This document shows positions 49,615 to 58,689 of a DNA stretch of 64,000 bases, piece after piece (the stretch's first letter is position 1; every line of letters begins with the position of its first letter). Origin of the DNA: Thermoleophilaceae bacterium (GTDB taxonomy: Bacteria > Actinomycetota > Thermoleophilia > Solirubrobacterales > Thermoleophilaceae); contig JAUJNF010000002.1 of assembly GCA_030446485.1 (NCBI GenBank), forward strand, positions 291,674-355,673. Reading direction: 5' to 3'. The notes beneath the pieces are model-generated. The model searched no databases. It had not been told where the DNA came from and was given only the letters and a program-made list of their open reading frames with translations. Made by a program: the position numbers and the translations under genes.

Positions 49615-52600
49615 TCACCCGGTGAAGCGCGGGCCGCGCCTGCGCCCGGCGCAACGAACGAACGTGCTCCGAGCCGTTCCCACCGACAGCACGTGGCGGC
49701 CACGCCGCAACCGCCGGGTGGAGATCCTCACCCGCGTCGTGCCGCGTCCAACCGTGCGAACCCTCCGGCCGTCGACCCGGACCGGCACGCGTGAGCGGCT
49801 GGTGACCCTGACGCGGACGGTGAAGCTTCCCTTGACGCAGCGGCGCGGCACGCCCTGGATGCGAACGCGCGAACCGCCGCCGCCGCCACCACCACCACCG
49901 CCCGCCTGCGCGGGGCTCACGAGCGACACGTTCCCGGCGTCGTCCACGGCGCGCACCGACAGGAAGCGGAAGCGTGCGCCCATGCGGGCGGTCAGGCGCT
50001 GCGTCTGTCCGGCCTGAGCCGTCTTCGCGCCCGTGGCCGCCTCGCTCTCGAGCGGCTGCGCGGCCACGTACTCCGCGCCGGTGGTTATCGGCCGGTTCGA
50101 GCCGCGCACCTCGTAGCGCACCGCTCGGCCGCACAGCAGGTCGTCGCCCGAGCCGGCGAAGCTGAGCACCGCGTCACGCCCCGACCGCCGCACGCCGAGC
50201 TTCCCGGGCCGGGACGGCGGCCGCGCGTCGGTGCCGTAGTTGGCGGTGCTGAACTCGTCGTGGTGGAAGGTCCACCACTCCTGGTTGGTCGTCGTCTCGC
50301 CGGCCTGGCACGCCGGGGCGTCGGTGCGCCACACGAACGAGAAGCCCTCGCGGGTGACGGCGATCACGTCGAGCTTGCCGTCGCCGTCCACGTCGCCCAC
50401 CGACGGGGGTGGCTGCGTCCAGCCGCCGGTGAACTTGGGCCAGCCGGGGGGCTCCGCGCCGCCCTGCCCGTAGGCGTGGAGCTGGTACAGGCCGGTGCCC
50501 ACGAGCGCCTGGCGCCCGCCACCGGCGCCGTCGACCTTGGCCACCGACGGCTGGGACACGAGCTGGAAGTCGTCGGTGGCGGTCGGGAAGCCCGGCAGGT
50601 AGGACCCGCTCCCGGGGTTCCAGGCCTGCACCGAGTGGTTGAAGGGGAGGTTCTGGTTGACCGCTAGGAGGTTGACCACTCCGTTCAGCGAGATGCCGCC
50701 CTTGATCACCGACGGCGAGCCCGTGCCGAGGTCGCCGACCGAGGGGTAGTCGGCCAGGTTCAGCTGCGACGACGCGTCCGTGAGGTTCGGGCTGGCGGTC
50801 CCCTCGTTGTTGAAGAAGCGGATCGTGCGGCCGTTCCCGTCCACCAGCCGGGCGTCCGCCGTGGCCGCCGACAGCGCCACCTCGTCGTCGCCGTCGCCGT
50901 CCTGGTCGAAGACCGCCGCGTCGTGGCCGGGTATCACGAGCGGCAGCACGTCCCCGGCGAGCGTCCCCAGCCTGACCGGCCAACCGGCCACCGGCTTGCC
51001 GTCGCCGTGCAGGGCGTAGACCACGTTCGAGCCCGTCGAGGCCTGCACCAGCGCGTCGGCCAGGCCGTCGGGGGTGTCCGGTGGCCGACCCTGTCCCCCG
51101 AGCACCTCGTTGGTGGAGGTCACGATCTCGGGGTCGTCGTCGCCGTCGAGGTCGGCGATCGCCGGCGAGGTGGCGATCTCCGCGCCGGCCTTCGCACCGT
51201 CGCTCGAGAGCCTCGCGGGGAAGCCCGGCATCAGCCGGCCGCGGCCGTCCCAGGCGTACACGTGCGCATCGAGCGCTCCGGCCACGATGTCGAGCCGGCC
51301 GTTCCCGTCGAGGTCGGCCAGGGCTGGAGAGCCGAAGAACCCGCGCTTGATGTGGTTCTTCTTGGTGATCTGCCGCTGCTCGGCGTCGAAGCACGGCTTG
51401 GGGACCCCGGGCTTGCACGGCTCGGACAGCGCCGGCACGAGGCGCTTCGGGAAGCCGGCCACGGTCTTCCCGTTGCGGTGCCAGGCGTACACGCGCTCGC
51501 CGGCCGTGACCACGAGCTCGGGCTCGCCATCCCCGGTCACGTCGCCGATGGCGGGCGCCCGCAGGGGCTCGTGCGGCTCCCCGGTAGCGGCCTCCGACGG
51601 ACGATCGTGCGACCTCGCCTGCGAGTAGAGCTGGGTCTGCACCGGACGTCCGCCGTTGAACGAGGGAAGCGGCCTGCCCTGCGCGTCCAGCACGAACAGC
51701 TCCCCGCTCGAGGTGCCGAGCACCACGTCCAGCCTGTTGTCGCCGTCGATGTCGGCCATCCGCGGGGGGGTCTCGCCGCCGGAGGCGGGCACGAGCCGGT
51801 CGGGGCGCGAGCCCGAGCCGATGGGCTTCGGCCAACCGGGGAGGTTGCCGTCGTCGCCGTAGGCGTGCAGGGTCTTGCGGTAGCGGCCGATGTTGGCCGG
51901 GTCCCCGGCCTCGTGCACGGTCAGGCGGATCTGAAAGGCGTGGCGCTCGGGGTCGGGGTCCGGATAGGGGTCGGCCGGGAAAGCGTTCGAGGGGCGTCCG
52001 GCCGGCCGGCCGGCGTCGTTCGGCACGCTGCCGTCGCAGGTCCGGGCCAGGTCGGTGAGGAGCGCCTTCGAGAGGCGCGCGAGCTCGCCGGTCCGCGGGC
52101 CGGTCCCGCTGGCTCCGGGCAGCGGCTGGAAGTCGGCGTCGCGGGCGTCCTGACCGCAGGCGTAGTCGATCTCCCAGGCGCCGACTCCGCTGGCCGAGTG
52201 GGGCGCCGCCACCCGCCCGTCGATCGGCACGCCGCGCGCACCCACGCGATCGACGTTGATCGGGGCGAACCAGTCGGGCGCATCGATCTGGGCCTCGGGT
52301 GGGATGCGTCCGGCCTGCACCATGGCCATCGCCCCCGCCAGGTTCACGCGGCCGTAGCCGAAGTGGGTGTCCCAGCCGTCGTTGGCGCGGTCCGGCAGGC
52401 CGATCTGGCCGGTGTTCTCGGGCTGCGGGTCCTCGGCGCTCATGGTCAGTAGCTGCCGGATCTCGTTGCCGGACAGCGTCTTCGGGAACTGGCTCTGGCC
52501 GCCGAAGCGCTGGCGCCCGAACGACTGGATCAGAGCGGCGGCTCCCGACGCCTGGCCGGTGTTGGCCGAGCCAGTGGCGCCCACCAGCACGATGTCGGCC

Positions 52601-53904
52601 TTGCCGCCGTACTGCGTCAGGTTGGCGTTGCGGAAGAAGCTCGTGGTCGGCGGCTGCGGGGAGGGCGTGACCGTGCCGCCAGAGGCCTGTCCGAGCAGGT
52701 CGAGGAAGGCGCGGCACTGGCTCGAGGACTGGCCGCCGCCCACCCCCGGGAGGCCCGGGCTCTCGCAGTTCTCGCCGGGTGCCGTGTCGGGCAGCGAGCC
52801 CGCGACGTAGATGGCCTCGTTGTAGTTGGTCGGGTAGTTGTGGTTGGCGCTGTTGATGTCGCTCGACACGAGCGTCAGCGTCACGCCCTTGCTGTCGGCG
52901 TAGCTGAAGGCCCGCCGGGCGAAGTGCGTGTTCAGCAGCCCCCCGACCGCGCCCTCCACCACGCTCGCACCGTTGTCGGCGGCGTACACCACGCCCAGCG
53001 AGAAGAGGTTGGTGTCCACCACGAAGGTGTCCCACACACGGATGGGCATCACCTGGCACCGCGGGCAGAGGCCCGCCTCCCCCTCGCCATCGTTGGTCGC
53101 GCCCACGGCCTCGCGGGCGCGATCGGTGCCGTGGCCCTCGGCGCTGCAACACGACGAGACGTCGAAGGGGTCGTTGTCGTCGTCGAAGAAGTCCCAGCCG
53201 GCGATGTCGTCGACGTAGCCGTTGCGGTCGGCGTCCGTGCCGTCCGAGAAGGTGGCGATCAGGTCCGAGCCGTCGAGAATCTTGTCCGACTCGGTGTCGC
53301 CGGCCGTCTTGGCCACGCGCAGGTCCCCGGCGTAGTCGCTCACGCTCACGCTTCCGTCGCCGTTGCTGTCGTGGGTCGTCGCGCCCTGGGGCGTCGGGAG
53401 CTCGGCCGTGTTCAGGCGCACCTTGTCCACGAGCTCCTCGTCCTGCCACTCGATGCCCGTGTCGAGGATGGCCACCGCCACGTCGGGGCTGCCGGTCGAG
53501 TACTTCCACGCCGTGTCGGCACGCACACCCGAGAGCTGGGAGCACTCCGGATCGCCGTGGTCGCGGTTGGCCTCGCGGCCCTGGGCGTCCAGCTGCGAGC
53601 AGTCGACGTACTGCGTCTTCGGGCCGACCCCCAGCAGGCCGGTGCGCGCGGTGTCGGGGCTGAAGCCGAACAGGTTGAACTGCTCGTTGAAGTAGCTCGT
53701 GCACTCACGCTCGGGGGTGTCCTCGTCGTCCGGCTCGCACCGGTCGAAGTCCGGATCGTTGGGGGTGTTGAGCCGCGGGCTCTCGGAGGGGTCGCCCCCG
53801 GGGAACGTCCGCTGGGCCACGGCCGGCACGGCCGCGAGCAGGACGAGCAGAAGCGCGGCGACGATCGCGCGAGCGGCTCTCCGGTGCGGGCGCTCCCCCC
53901 TCAA
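49615..53904 (-). CDS. Giant secreted S8-family (subtilisin-like)/FG-GAP repeat protein, intact paralogue
   Basis: 1,429 residues. Signal peptide (AARAIVAALLLVLLAAVPAVAQ). Subtilisin-like domain: Asp148 in AILDTGIEW, His258 in AEGHGTDRARE, candidate Ser446 in GATGSANTGQASGAAAL; the oxyanion position reads SSD349. From about 740, FG-GAP/VCBS blades occur (ADIDGDNRLDVVLG, GDVTGDGEPELVV, ADLDGNGRLDIVAG, ADLDGDDDPEIV, GDVDGDGKLDVIAV), each with a DxDxDG calcium loop. C-terminus: RTDAPAC, FHHD, a fibronectin-like SVRAVDDAGNVS, a Gly11 run, and a basic cap. It is 24 bases upstream of the paralogue and shares its domain order, so the two arose by duplication. Exported; likely wall- or surface-associated. 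Confidence 0.82.
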   Translation of the reverse strand: MRGERPHRRAARAIVAALLLVLLAAVPAVAQRTFPGGDPSESPRLNTPNDPDFDRCEPDDEDTPERECTSYFNEQFNLFGFSPDTARTGLLGVGPKTQYVDCSQLDAQGREANRDHGDPECSQLSGVRADTAWKYSTGSPDVAVAILDTGIEWQDEELVDKVRLNTAELPTPQGATTHDSNGDGSVSVSDYAGDLRVAKTAGDTESDKILDGSDLIATFSDGTDADRNGYVDDIAGWDFFDDDNDPFDVSSCCSAEGHGTDRAREAVGATNDGEGEAGLCPRCQVMPIRVWDTFVVDTNLFSLGVVYAADNGASVVEGAVGGLLNTHFARRAFSYADSKGVTLTLVSSDINSANHNYPTNYNEAIYVAGSLPDTAPGENCESPGLPGVGGGQSSSQCRAFLDLLGQASGGTVTPSPQPPTTSFFRNANLTQYGGKADIVLVGATGSANTGQASGAAALIQSFGRQRFGGQSQFPKTLSGNEIRQLLTMSAEDPQPENTGQIGLPDRANDGWDTHFGYGRVNLAGAMAMVQAGRIPPEAQIDAPDWFAPINVDRVGARGVPIDGRVAAPHSASGVGAWEIDYACGQDARDADFQPLPGASGTGPRTGELARLSKALLTDLARTCDGSVPNDAGRPAGRPSNAFPADPYPDPDPERHAFQIRLTVHEAGDPANIGRYRKTLHAYGDDGNLPGWPKPIGSGSRPDRLVPASGGETPPRMADIDGDNRLDVVLGTSSGELFVLDAQGRPLPSFNGGRPVQTQLYSQARSHDRPSEAATGEPHEPLRAPAIGDVTGDGEPELVVTAGERVYAWHRNGKTVAGFPKRLVPALSEPCKPGVPKPCFDAEQRQITKKNHIKRGFFGSPALADLDGNGRLDIVAGALDAHVYAWDGRGRLMPGFPARLSSDGAKAGAEIATSPAIADLDGDDDPEIVTSTNEVLGGQGRPPDTPDGLADALVQASTGSNVVYALHGDGKPVAGWPVRLGTLAGDVLPLVIPGHDAAVFDQDGDGDDEVALSAATADARLVDGNGRTIRFFNNEGTASPNLTDASSQLNLADYPSVGDLGTGSPSVIKGGISLNGVVNLLAVNQNLPFNHSVQAWNPGSGSYLPGFPTATDDFQLVSQPSVAKVDGAGGGRQALVGTGLYQLHAYGQGGAEPPGWPKFTGGWTQPPPSVGDVDGDGKLDVIAVTREGFSFVWRTDAPACQAGETTTNQEWWTFHHDEFSTANYGTDARPPSRPGKLGVRRSGRDAVLSFAGSGDDLLCGRAVRYEVRGSNRPITTGAEYVAAQPLESEAATGAKTAQAGQTQRLTARMGARFRFLSVRAVDDAGNVSLVSPAQAGGGGGGGGGGSRVRIQGVPRRCVKGSFTVRVRVTSRSRVPVRVDGRRVRTVGRGTTRVRISTRRLRRGRHVLSVGTARSTFVRCAGRRRGPRFTG

Positions 53905-53953
53905 GGCGCGCCTAGGTTCTCACACCCGGCGGCCGGCGCGCGGCGGTTTTCCC

Positions 53954-54709
53954 TCAGCGGCGCATGCCGCCACTCACCCGGCGCCACAGCGCGGGCGCCG
54001 CCACCCTCAGCGGCCACAGCGCCGCGTACGGGCGCGGCACCCACCGCTCGGCCCTGCCGCCCGGCCCCGCGTCCAGCACTGCCTCCGCCACGCGCTCGGG
54101 CGTGGACACCATCCACCTCGTGGCCGCCCGCCCGGTGAGGTCGGTCTGCGGGAAGCCCTCGGTGGCCACGAAGCCGGGCTGCACCAGCCCCACGTGCACC
54201 CGGTGCGCCCGCTCCTCGAGGTGCAGCGCCTCCGACCAGCCGGCCAGGGCGAACTTCGACGCCGAGTAGGCGCCGCTGCGCGGAAGCGCCACGCGCCCGG
54301 ACACCGAGCCCACGTTCACGATCGCGCTCGGTGCCGAGCGGCGCAGGACGGGGAGGAGCGCCTCCGTCAGGCGGAGCACGGCGTCGAAGTTCAGCTCCAT
54401 GGTGCGGCGCACGTTCTCGTAGCCGCCGTCGGGATCGCCGAAGGCCGCGCGCCACGCCGAGCCGGCGTTGTTCACGAGCAGGTCGAGGCGCCCGAGGCGC
54501 TCCTCCACCGCCGCGGCCGCGCGCGCCGGAGCGTCGGGAGCGGTCAGGTCGAGTGGCAGCGCGTGCGCGTCATGCAAGGCGGCCGCGAGCGCCTCGAGCC
54601 GGTCCGCCCGGCGCGCCACGAGCAGCACCCGCCAGCCGTCGCGGTCGAGGCGGCGTGCGGTGGCCTCGCCGATCCCGCTCGAGGCGCCCGTGACCAGCGC
54701 GCTCTTCAC
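53954..54709 (-). CDS. SDR-family oxidoreductase
   Basis: 251 residues. TGASSGIG at residues 7-14, DLLVNNAGSAWRAAFG, NVGSVSGRVALPRSGAYSASKFALAGW with catalytic Ser, Tyr and Lys, and LVQPGFVATEGFP. Arg after strand 2 (ARRADRLEAL) points to NADP. The C-terminal 30 residues (ALWPLRVAAPALWRRVSGGMRR) form a hydrophobic helix, as in membrane-attached SDRs that act on lipids. Its start overlaps the stop of the receiver-like gene upstream. Confidence 0.85.
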   Translation of the reverse strand: MKSALVTGASSGIGEATARRLDRDGWRVLLVARRADRLEALAAALHDAHALPLDLTAPDAPARAAAAVEERLGRLDLLVNNAGSAWRAAFGDPDGGYENVRRTMELNFDAVLRLTEALLPVLRRSAPSAIVNVGSVSGRVALPRSGAYSASKFALAGWSEALHLEERAHRVHVGLVQPGFVATEGFPQTDLTGRAATRWMVSTPERVAEAVLDAGPGGRAERWVPRPYAALWPLRVAAPALWRRVSGGMRR

Positions 54710-55059
54710 CGGGCGAGCATCCCGTCCACCAGGGTGGCCATCTCGCGCGCCATGCGCGAGCGCGGCACCACGCGGTCGAAGCCGGCCTCCTCGGCTCGCA
54801 CCCTCACGTCCGGCTCGACGTGCGAGTAGAAGCCGAGCACCGGCACCTGCTCCGAGTCCATCCTCAGCGCCCGCACGAGCGCCGGCCCGTCGAGGCGGTC
54901 GTCGGTCAGGTCCACCACCAGCAGCGCGGCCTCCGGCGCGGCCGCCCGCGCCGTGTCGACGTCGTCGTAGCGCTCAACGTCGTGGCCCGCGGCCCGTAGT
55001 CCGCCCTCGACCCTGGAGCCGAACAGCAGATCCGGGCAGAGCAGCACCACACGCGCCAT
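54706..55059 (-). CDS. Receiver-domain-like protein, phosphorylation uncertain
   Basis: 117 residues, CheY-like fold: VVLLCPDLLFGSRVEGGLRAAGHDVERYDD, then LLVVDLTDDRLDG where the Asp after VV is in the phospho-acceptor place, VPVLGFYSHVEPDVRVRAEEAGFDRVVPRS. The usual acidic pair after strand 1 is reduced to CPD, and the conserved Lys at the end of strand 5 is replaced by Arg (VVPRS). So phosphorylation as in normal receivers is doubtful. No output domain. It abuts the next gene with no gap and overlaps the SDR start. Confidence 0.65.
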   Translation of the reverse strand: MARVVLLCPDLLFGSRVEGGLRAAGHDVERYDDVDTARAAAPEAALLVVDLTDDRLDGPALVRALRMDSEQVPVLGFYSHVEPDVRVRAEEAGFDRVVPRSRMAREMATLVDGMLAR

Positions 55060-55422
55060 CTACTGGTGCCGGCGGCGGGCGAACTCCTGGCGAAAGGACT
55101 CCGGGCGCCCCCACTTGGGAGTGACCTCCACTCGCCCGGAGCGCACCTGCCGCACGGCGATCTCCCCTTCGATGCCGGTGGCGTCGAGGACGCGCAGCGT
55201 GCCGCGGACGGTCTCCCACGAGGCGAAGTGGCCGAACTCGTGCGCCACCATCACCCGCCAGTGCCAGTCGTGCTTCGAGTGCGGCTGGGCGTTGATCTGG
55301 ACCACGATCGTCGCCGCCTCGATGTAGCGGTCCTCGTCGAGGATCCGCAGATCGAACTCGAGGTGCGTCCAGTCGGGCGGCAGGGAGTCGAGCACCCGCT
55401 GAAAGTCGTCGACGAGGGTCAC
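55060..55422 (-). CDS. Unrecognised 120-residue protein with an HEFGH motif
   Basis: Starts at a GTG at 55420-55422 (TLVDDFQRVLDSLPPDWTHLEFDLRILDEDRYIEAATIVVQINAQ). The middle reads VMVAHEFGHFASWETV, which matches HExxH zinc-protease spacing and is preceded by a hydrophobic strand, but the chain is shorter than any metallopeptidase domain I know and no third ligand is obvious. The rest is beta-like (GTLRVLDATGIEGEIAVRQVRSGRVEV). The motif could be chance. Its gene abuts the receiver-like gene and diverges from ygfZ. Confidence 0.6.
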   Translation of the reverse strand: MTLVDDFQRVLDSLPPDWTHLEFDLRILDEDRYIEAATIVVQINAQPHSKHDWHWRVMVAHEFGHFASWETVRGTLRVLDATGIEGEIAVRQVRSGRVEVTPKWGRPESFRQEFARRRHQ

Positions 55423-55488
55423 GGCCCGGACCTTAGTGGCGTCCGGCGCCCACCCGGAGAACGCACCCACGGCTCTACCATCGCAACG

Positions 55489-56412
55489 GTGATCGCGACC
55501 ACCGAGTACGAGCGCCTCCGCGAGGCCGTCGGGCTGGTCGACCGCTCGGCGCGCGGCAAGCTGATGCTGTGCGGCGCGGACGCGAGCGAGTTCCTCCAGG
55601 GCCAGCTCACGAACGACATCGAGGCGCTGGCCCCCGGCGGCGGGTGCTACGCCGCCCTCCTCAGCCACAAGGGCAAGATGCGGGCCGACGCGCGCGTGCT
55701 GCGGGGCGTCGACTGGGTGTGGCTCGACAGCGAGCCCGAGGCGCTGGGAGTGCTCACCCGCATGGTCGAGACCTACAGCCTCGGGCGCGAGGTGCGGCTC
55801 GAGGACGTGACCACCCGGCGAGCGATCCTCTCGCTCGTCGGGCCGGCGGCGGACGCCGCGCTCGAGCTCCTCCCGGCCGCCGAGGAGCACGCACACGTGG
55901 AGGGCGAGCACGGCCTATACGTGCGCACGGACCTCGGTCTCGACGTGATCTGCCCTGCGGACGAGGCCGACGCAGTACGAGCGGCGCTGGGGATCGAGGC
56001 CGTATCGGACGCGTCCGCGGAGTGCCTGCGCATCGAGTCCGGCCGCCCGCGCTTCGGGCTCGACATCGGACCGGAGACCATTCCTCAGGAGGCGGGCCTC
56101 AACGAGCGCGCGGTGAGCTTCGACAAGGGCTGCTACGTCGGCCAGGAGACGGTGGCGCGCCTCTTCTACAAGGGAAAGCCGAACCGCCACCTGCGCGGCC
56201 TGCGCCTGACCGCACCGGTCGAGAGCGGGCAGCCGCTGTTGCTCGGCGAGCGCGAGGTCGGCACCGTCGGCTCCACCTGCGTCTCCCCCGTCCGCGGGCC
56301 GATCGCCCTGGCTCTCATCCGCCGCGAGGCGCAGCCCGGGGAGGTCCTGGCGGTCGGCGGGTCCGACGCGACGGCCGAGGTCGTCGAGCTGCCGTTCCCT
56401 GCTCGTTCCTGA
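55489..56412 (+). CDS. ygfZ: YgfZ/GcvT-family folate-binding protein
   Basis: 307 residues from a GTG at 55489. GcvT-like barrel: VDRSARGKLMLCGADASEFLQGQLTNDIEALAPG, SHKGKMRADARVL, TYSLGREVRLEDVT, and the YgfZ signature FDKGCYVGQETVARLFYKGKPNRHLRGL with the redox-active Cys in KGCYVGQE. It helps assemble or repair iron-sulfur proteins with folate. Monocistronic, with an intact frame. Confidence 0.88.
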   Translation: MIATTEYERLREAVGLVDRSARGKLMLCGADASEFLQGQLTNDIEALAPGGGCYAALLSHKGKMRADARVLRGVDWVWLDSEPEALGVLTRMVETYSLGREVRLEDVTTRRAILSLVGPAADAALELLPAAEEHAHVEGEHGLYVRTDLGLDVICPADEADAVRAALGIEAVSDASAECLRIESGRPRFGLDIGPETIPQEAGLNERAVSFDKGCYVGQETVARLFYKGKPNRHLRGLRLTAPVESGQPLLLGEREVGTVGSTCVSPVRGPIALALIRREAQPGEVLAVGGSDATAEVVELPFPARS

Positions 56413-56552
56413 CCGCGCTACTTCCGACGCTTGCGAGCGTTGGTTCTCCGTGTGCTCGCGCGACGCCCCTTGCAACGCGGTGATCGTCCGGATCGTTCGT
56501 GTAGGTTTCGAGCGCAGGGGATGGGAACCAGCGTCCGAGGGAACGTGAGGCC

Positions 56553-56990
56553 GTGACCACGCGCAGGAGGCGCGCGCTCCTGCTTGCCTGTACATCGGTC
56601 GCCGCGGGGCTCCCGGTAGCCGGGTGCGGCGGAGAGGACGACTTCGTCCGCAAGCCGCGGCCACCGATCACGCTGCAGCTCACCGGAGTGATCACCGAGG
56701 AGGACATCTCGATTCAGCCGAACAACGTCGGCGCGGGGCCCATCATCCTCAACGTGTCGAACCAGACAAAGGAGCCGCACACCGTGACCCTCGAGGGCGA
56801 GGGGATAGCTCCCGAGCAGGTCGGCCCCGTGAAGCCGCTCGACACGGCCACGATCCAGAAGGAGCTCAAGCCCGGCACCTACGAGGTCAGGGCAGGGTCG
56901 AGTGCCGCCTCCGCGCGCCGGATCCAGCCCGGAATGCTCACCATCGGCCAGCCGCGCGACAACTCGAGCGACGACCTGCTGCTGCCGTAG
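56553..56990 (+). CDS. Cupredoxin-like lipoprotein
   Basis: 145 residues from a GTG at 56553. Twin-basic signal (TTRRRRALLLACTSVAAGLPVAGCGG) with lipobox VAGC at residues 22-25. The mature part is a small beta sandwich (ITLQLTGVITEEDISIQPNNVGAGPIILNVSNQTKEPHTVTLEGEG...GTYEVRAG), like cupredoxins, but no Cys-His-Met copper set is visible. So a metal-free cupredoxin fold is likely. It sits 55 bases before the ccr gene. Confidence 0.6.
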   Translation: MTTRRRRALLLACTSVAAGLPVAGCGGEDDFVRKPRPPITLQLTGVITEEDISIQPNNVGAGPIILNVSNQTKEPHTVTLEGEGIAPEQVGPVKPLDTATIQKELKPGTYEVRAGSSAASARRIQPGMLTIGQPRDNSSDDLLLP

Positions 56991-57045
56991 GTCCGCCCGG
57001 GGGTAGCATTGCCGGTCCCCGAACGACCGGAGGACCGCTCGCCCC

Positions 57046-58299
57046 ATGGCCCAAGTTGACCTGACGAACGTGACCGACGTAGGCGTCGAGCCCGGGACGC
57101 TGCCCGACACCATGGCGGCCTGGGTGATTCGCCAGGAGCGCGAGGGGGAGCCGATCGACGCCTTCCAGATGGAGGAGATAGAGGTTCCCCAGCCCGGTGC
57201 CTTCGAGGTGATCGTGCGCGTGATGGCCGCGGGCGTGAACTTCAACAACGTCTGGGCGGCGCTCGGGGTGCCGGTGTCCGTCTTCCGCTCACACCCCGAG
57301 GAGGACCACCACATCGGCGGCTCGGACGCCTCGGGGATCGTCTGGAAGACCGGCGAGGGCGTGACCAAGTGGAAGCCCGGCGACGAGGTGGTGATCCACT
57401 GCAACCAGGCCTCCTACGAGGACATCGAGGTGCACGGGCTGGATCCGCTGGCCGCCCCCTCCCAGAAGATCTGGGGCTACGAGACCTCGTGGGGATCGTT
57501 CGCCCAGTTCACCAAGGTCCAGGCCCAGCAGCTCATCCCCAAGCCGGCCAACCTCACCTGGGAGGAGGCCGCGAGCTACGGGCTCACGTACTTCACGGCC
57601 TACCGGATGCTGATCGACCAGTGCCGGATCCAGTCCGGGGACCGTGTGCTGATCTGGGGCGCGGCCGGTGGCCTCGGCGTGTTCGCCACCCAGCTCTGCA
57701 AGCTCACGGGCGCCCAGGCGGTGGGCGTCGTGTCCTCGCCCGAGAAGGGGGCGCTCCTAGAGCAGATCGGCATCACGGGATGGATCGACCGCGGGGAGTA
57801 CGCGGGCATGATGCGCCGCGGCGGTGAGTCAGCCGACGAGGAGAAGGCGCGCTTCAAGGAGTCGCGGCGCTTCTCGAAGGCCGTCGCCGAGATCCTCGGC
57901 GGCCCGCCGGACATCGTGTTCGAGCACGTCGGCCAGGCCACCTTCCCCACGTCGGTCCTGACGGTCAAGCCGTTCGGCAAGGTGGTCATCTGCGGAGCCA
58001 CGTCCGGGTACAGCCTCGACTTCGACGTGCGCTACCTGTGGATGCGGCAGAAGCAGATCATCGGATCGCACTTCGCGAACGCCTACGAGGCCAACCGCGC
58101 CAACGAGCTGATCGACCAGGGGCTGATCCGCCCGGTGCTGTGGCGCACGATGGGCTTCGAGGGAGTGGCCGAGGCCCACCAGCTGATGCGCGAGAACAAG
58201 CATCTCGGCAAGATCTCGATCCTGGTGGGGGCCGAGGCCGAGGGGCAGGGGAAGACCGCCGAGGGGCCCGGCGCCATCCGCGCCGAGGTCGGGGCCTAG
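57046..58299 (+). CDS. ccr: Crotonyl-CoA carboxylase/reductase
   Basis: 417 residues, zinc-independent medium-chain dehydrogenase fold. VMAAGVNFNNVWAALGVPVSVFRSHPEEDHHIGGSDASGIVWKTGEGVTKWKPGDEVVIHCNQ is specific for the Ccr subgroup, as is YETSWGSFAQFTKVQAQQLIPKPANLTWEEAASYGLTYFTAYRML; NADPH loop VLIWGAAGGLGVFATQL; the tail FEHVGQATFPTSVLTVKPFGKVVICGATSGY with the CO2-binding-site residues in the FEHVGQATFP stretch. It makes ethylmalonyl-CoA from crotonyl-CoA and CO2. It links to the butanoyl-CoA genes at 28-31 kb. Confidence 0.92.
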   Translation: MAQVDLTNVTDVGVEPGTLPDTMAAWVIRQEREGEPIDAFQMEEIEVPQPGAFEVIVRVMAAGVNFNNVWAALGVPVSVFRSHPEEDHHIGGSDASGIVWKTGEGVTKWKPGDEVVIHCNQASYEDIEVHGLDPLAAPSQKIWGYETSWGSFAQFTKVQAQQLIPKPANLTWEEAASYGLTYFTAYRMLIDQCRIQSGDRVLIWGAAGGLGVFATQLCKLTGAQAVGVVSSPEKGALLEQIGITGWIDRGEYAGMMRRGGESADEEKARFKESRRFSKAVAEILGGPPDIVFEHVGQATFPTSVLTVKPFGKVVICGATSGYSLDFDVRYLWMRQKQIIGSHFANAYEANRANELIDQGLIRPVLWRTMGFEGVAEAHQLMRENKHLGKISILVGAEAEGQGKTAEGPGAIRAEVGA

Positions 58300-58337
58300 C
58301 AAGTGCCACTTCCGGTGGCGGTGAGAGGGGCGGGCTG

Positions 58338-58676
58338 ATGTTCGGTCGTCCGGGCGGCACGTGCATGGAGATCAACTGGATCGCCACGCCGTTCCGCGGT
58401 GACAGGTTCGAGGAGATCTGGCGCCCCGTGGCCGAGGCCGTGCTCGACTACGGCGCTTACTCCTACGCCTTCTTGCGCTCGTCCGAGGACCCGCTGCGCT
58501 TCATGCAGCTCGCGGCGTTCGACGCGCGGGAGGACTGGGAGCGCTACTGGTACTCGGAGGAGGTGGCGGAGGCCCGCTCCACGGCCACCGGCTACTTCCA
58601 GATCCCGGTGGTTCCGGTGTGGTACCGGATCGCCGGCACCGGCTCGCTCGCCGGCGTGGACCCCGTCACGGGCTGA
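58338..58676 (+). CDS. Small dimeric alpha/beta barrel-like protein
   Basis: 112 residues from ATG 58338 (an inner ATG at 58365 is the likely fold start). INWIATPFRGDRFEEIWRPVAEAVLDYGAYSYAFLRSSEDPLRFMQLAAFDAREDWERYWYSEEVAEARSTATGYFQIPVVPVWYR has the strand-helix-strand pattern of antibiotic-monooxygenase-like small dimers. No catalytic set is certain. It follows ccr by 38 bases and is probably co-transcribed. Confidence 0.6.
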   Translation: MFGRPGGTCMEINWIATPFRGDRFEEIWRPVAEAVLDYGAYSYAFLRSSEDPLRFMQLAAFDAREDWERYWYSEEVAEARSTATGYFQIPVVPVWYRIAGTGSLAGVDPVTG

Positions 58677-58689
58677 GGCGCTCCGCCCA

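Noticed and set aside
44921..53904. Both S8-type proteins as proven pseudoproteases lacking the catalytic Ser
   Set aside because: A better alignment (SGAAAL to AGAAAL) puts a Ser at the right distance in both; only the surrounding motif and the oxyanion residue are abnormal.
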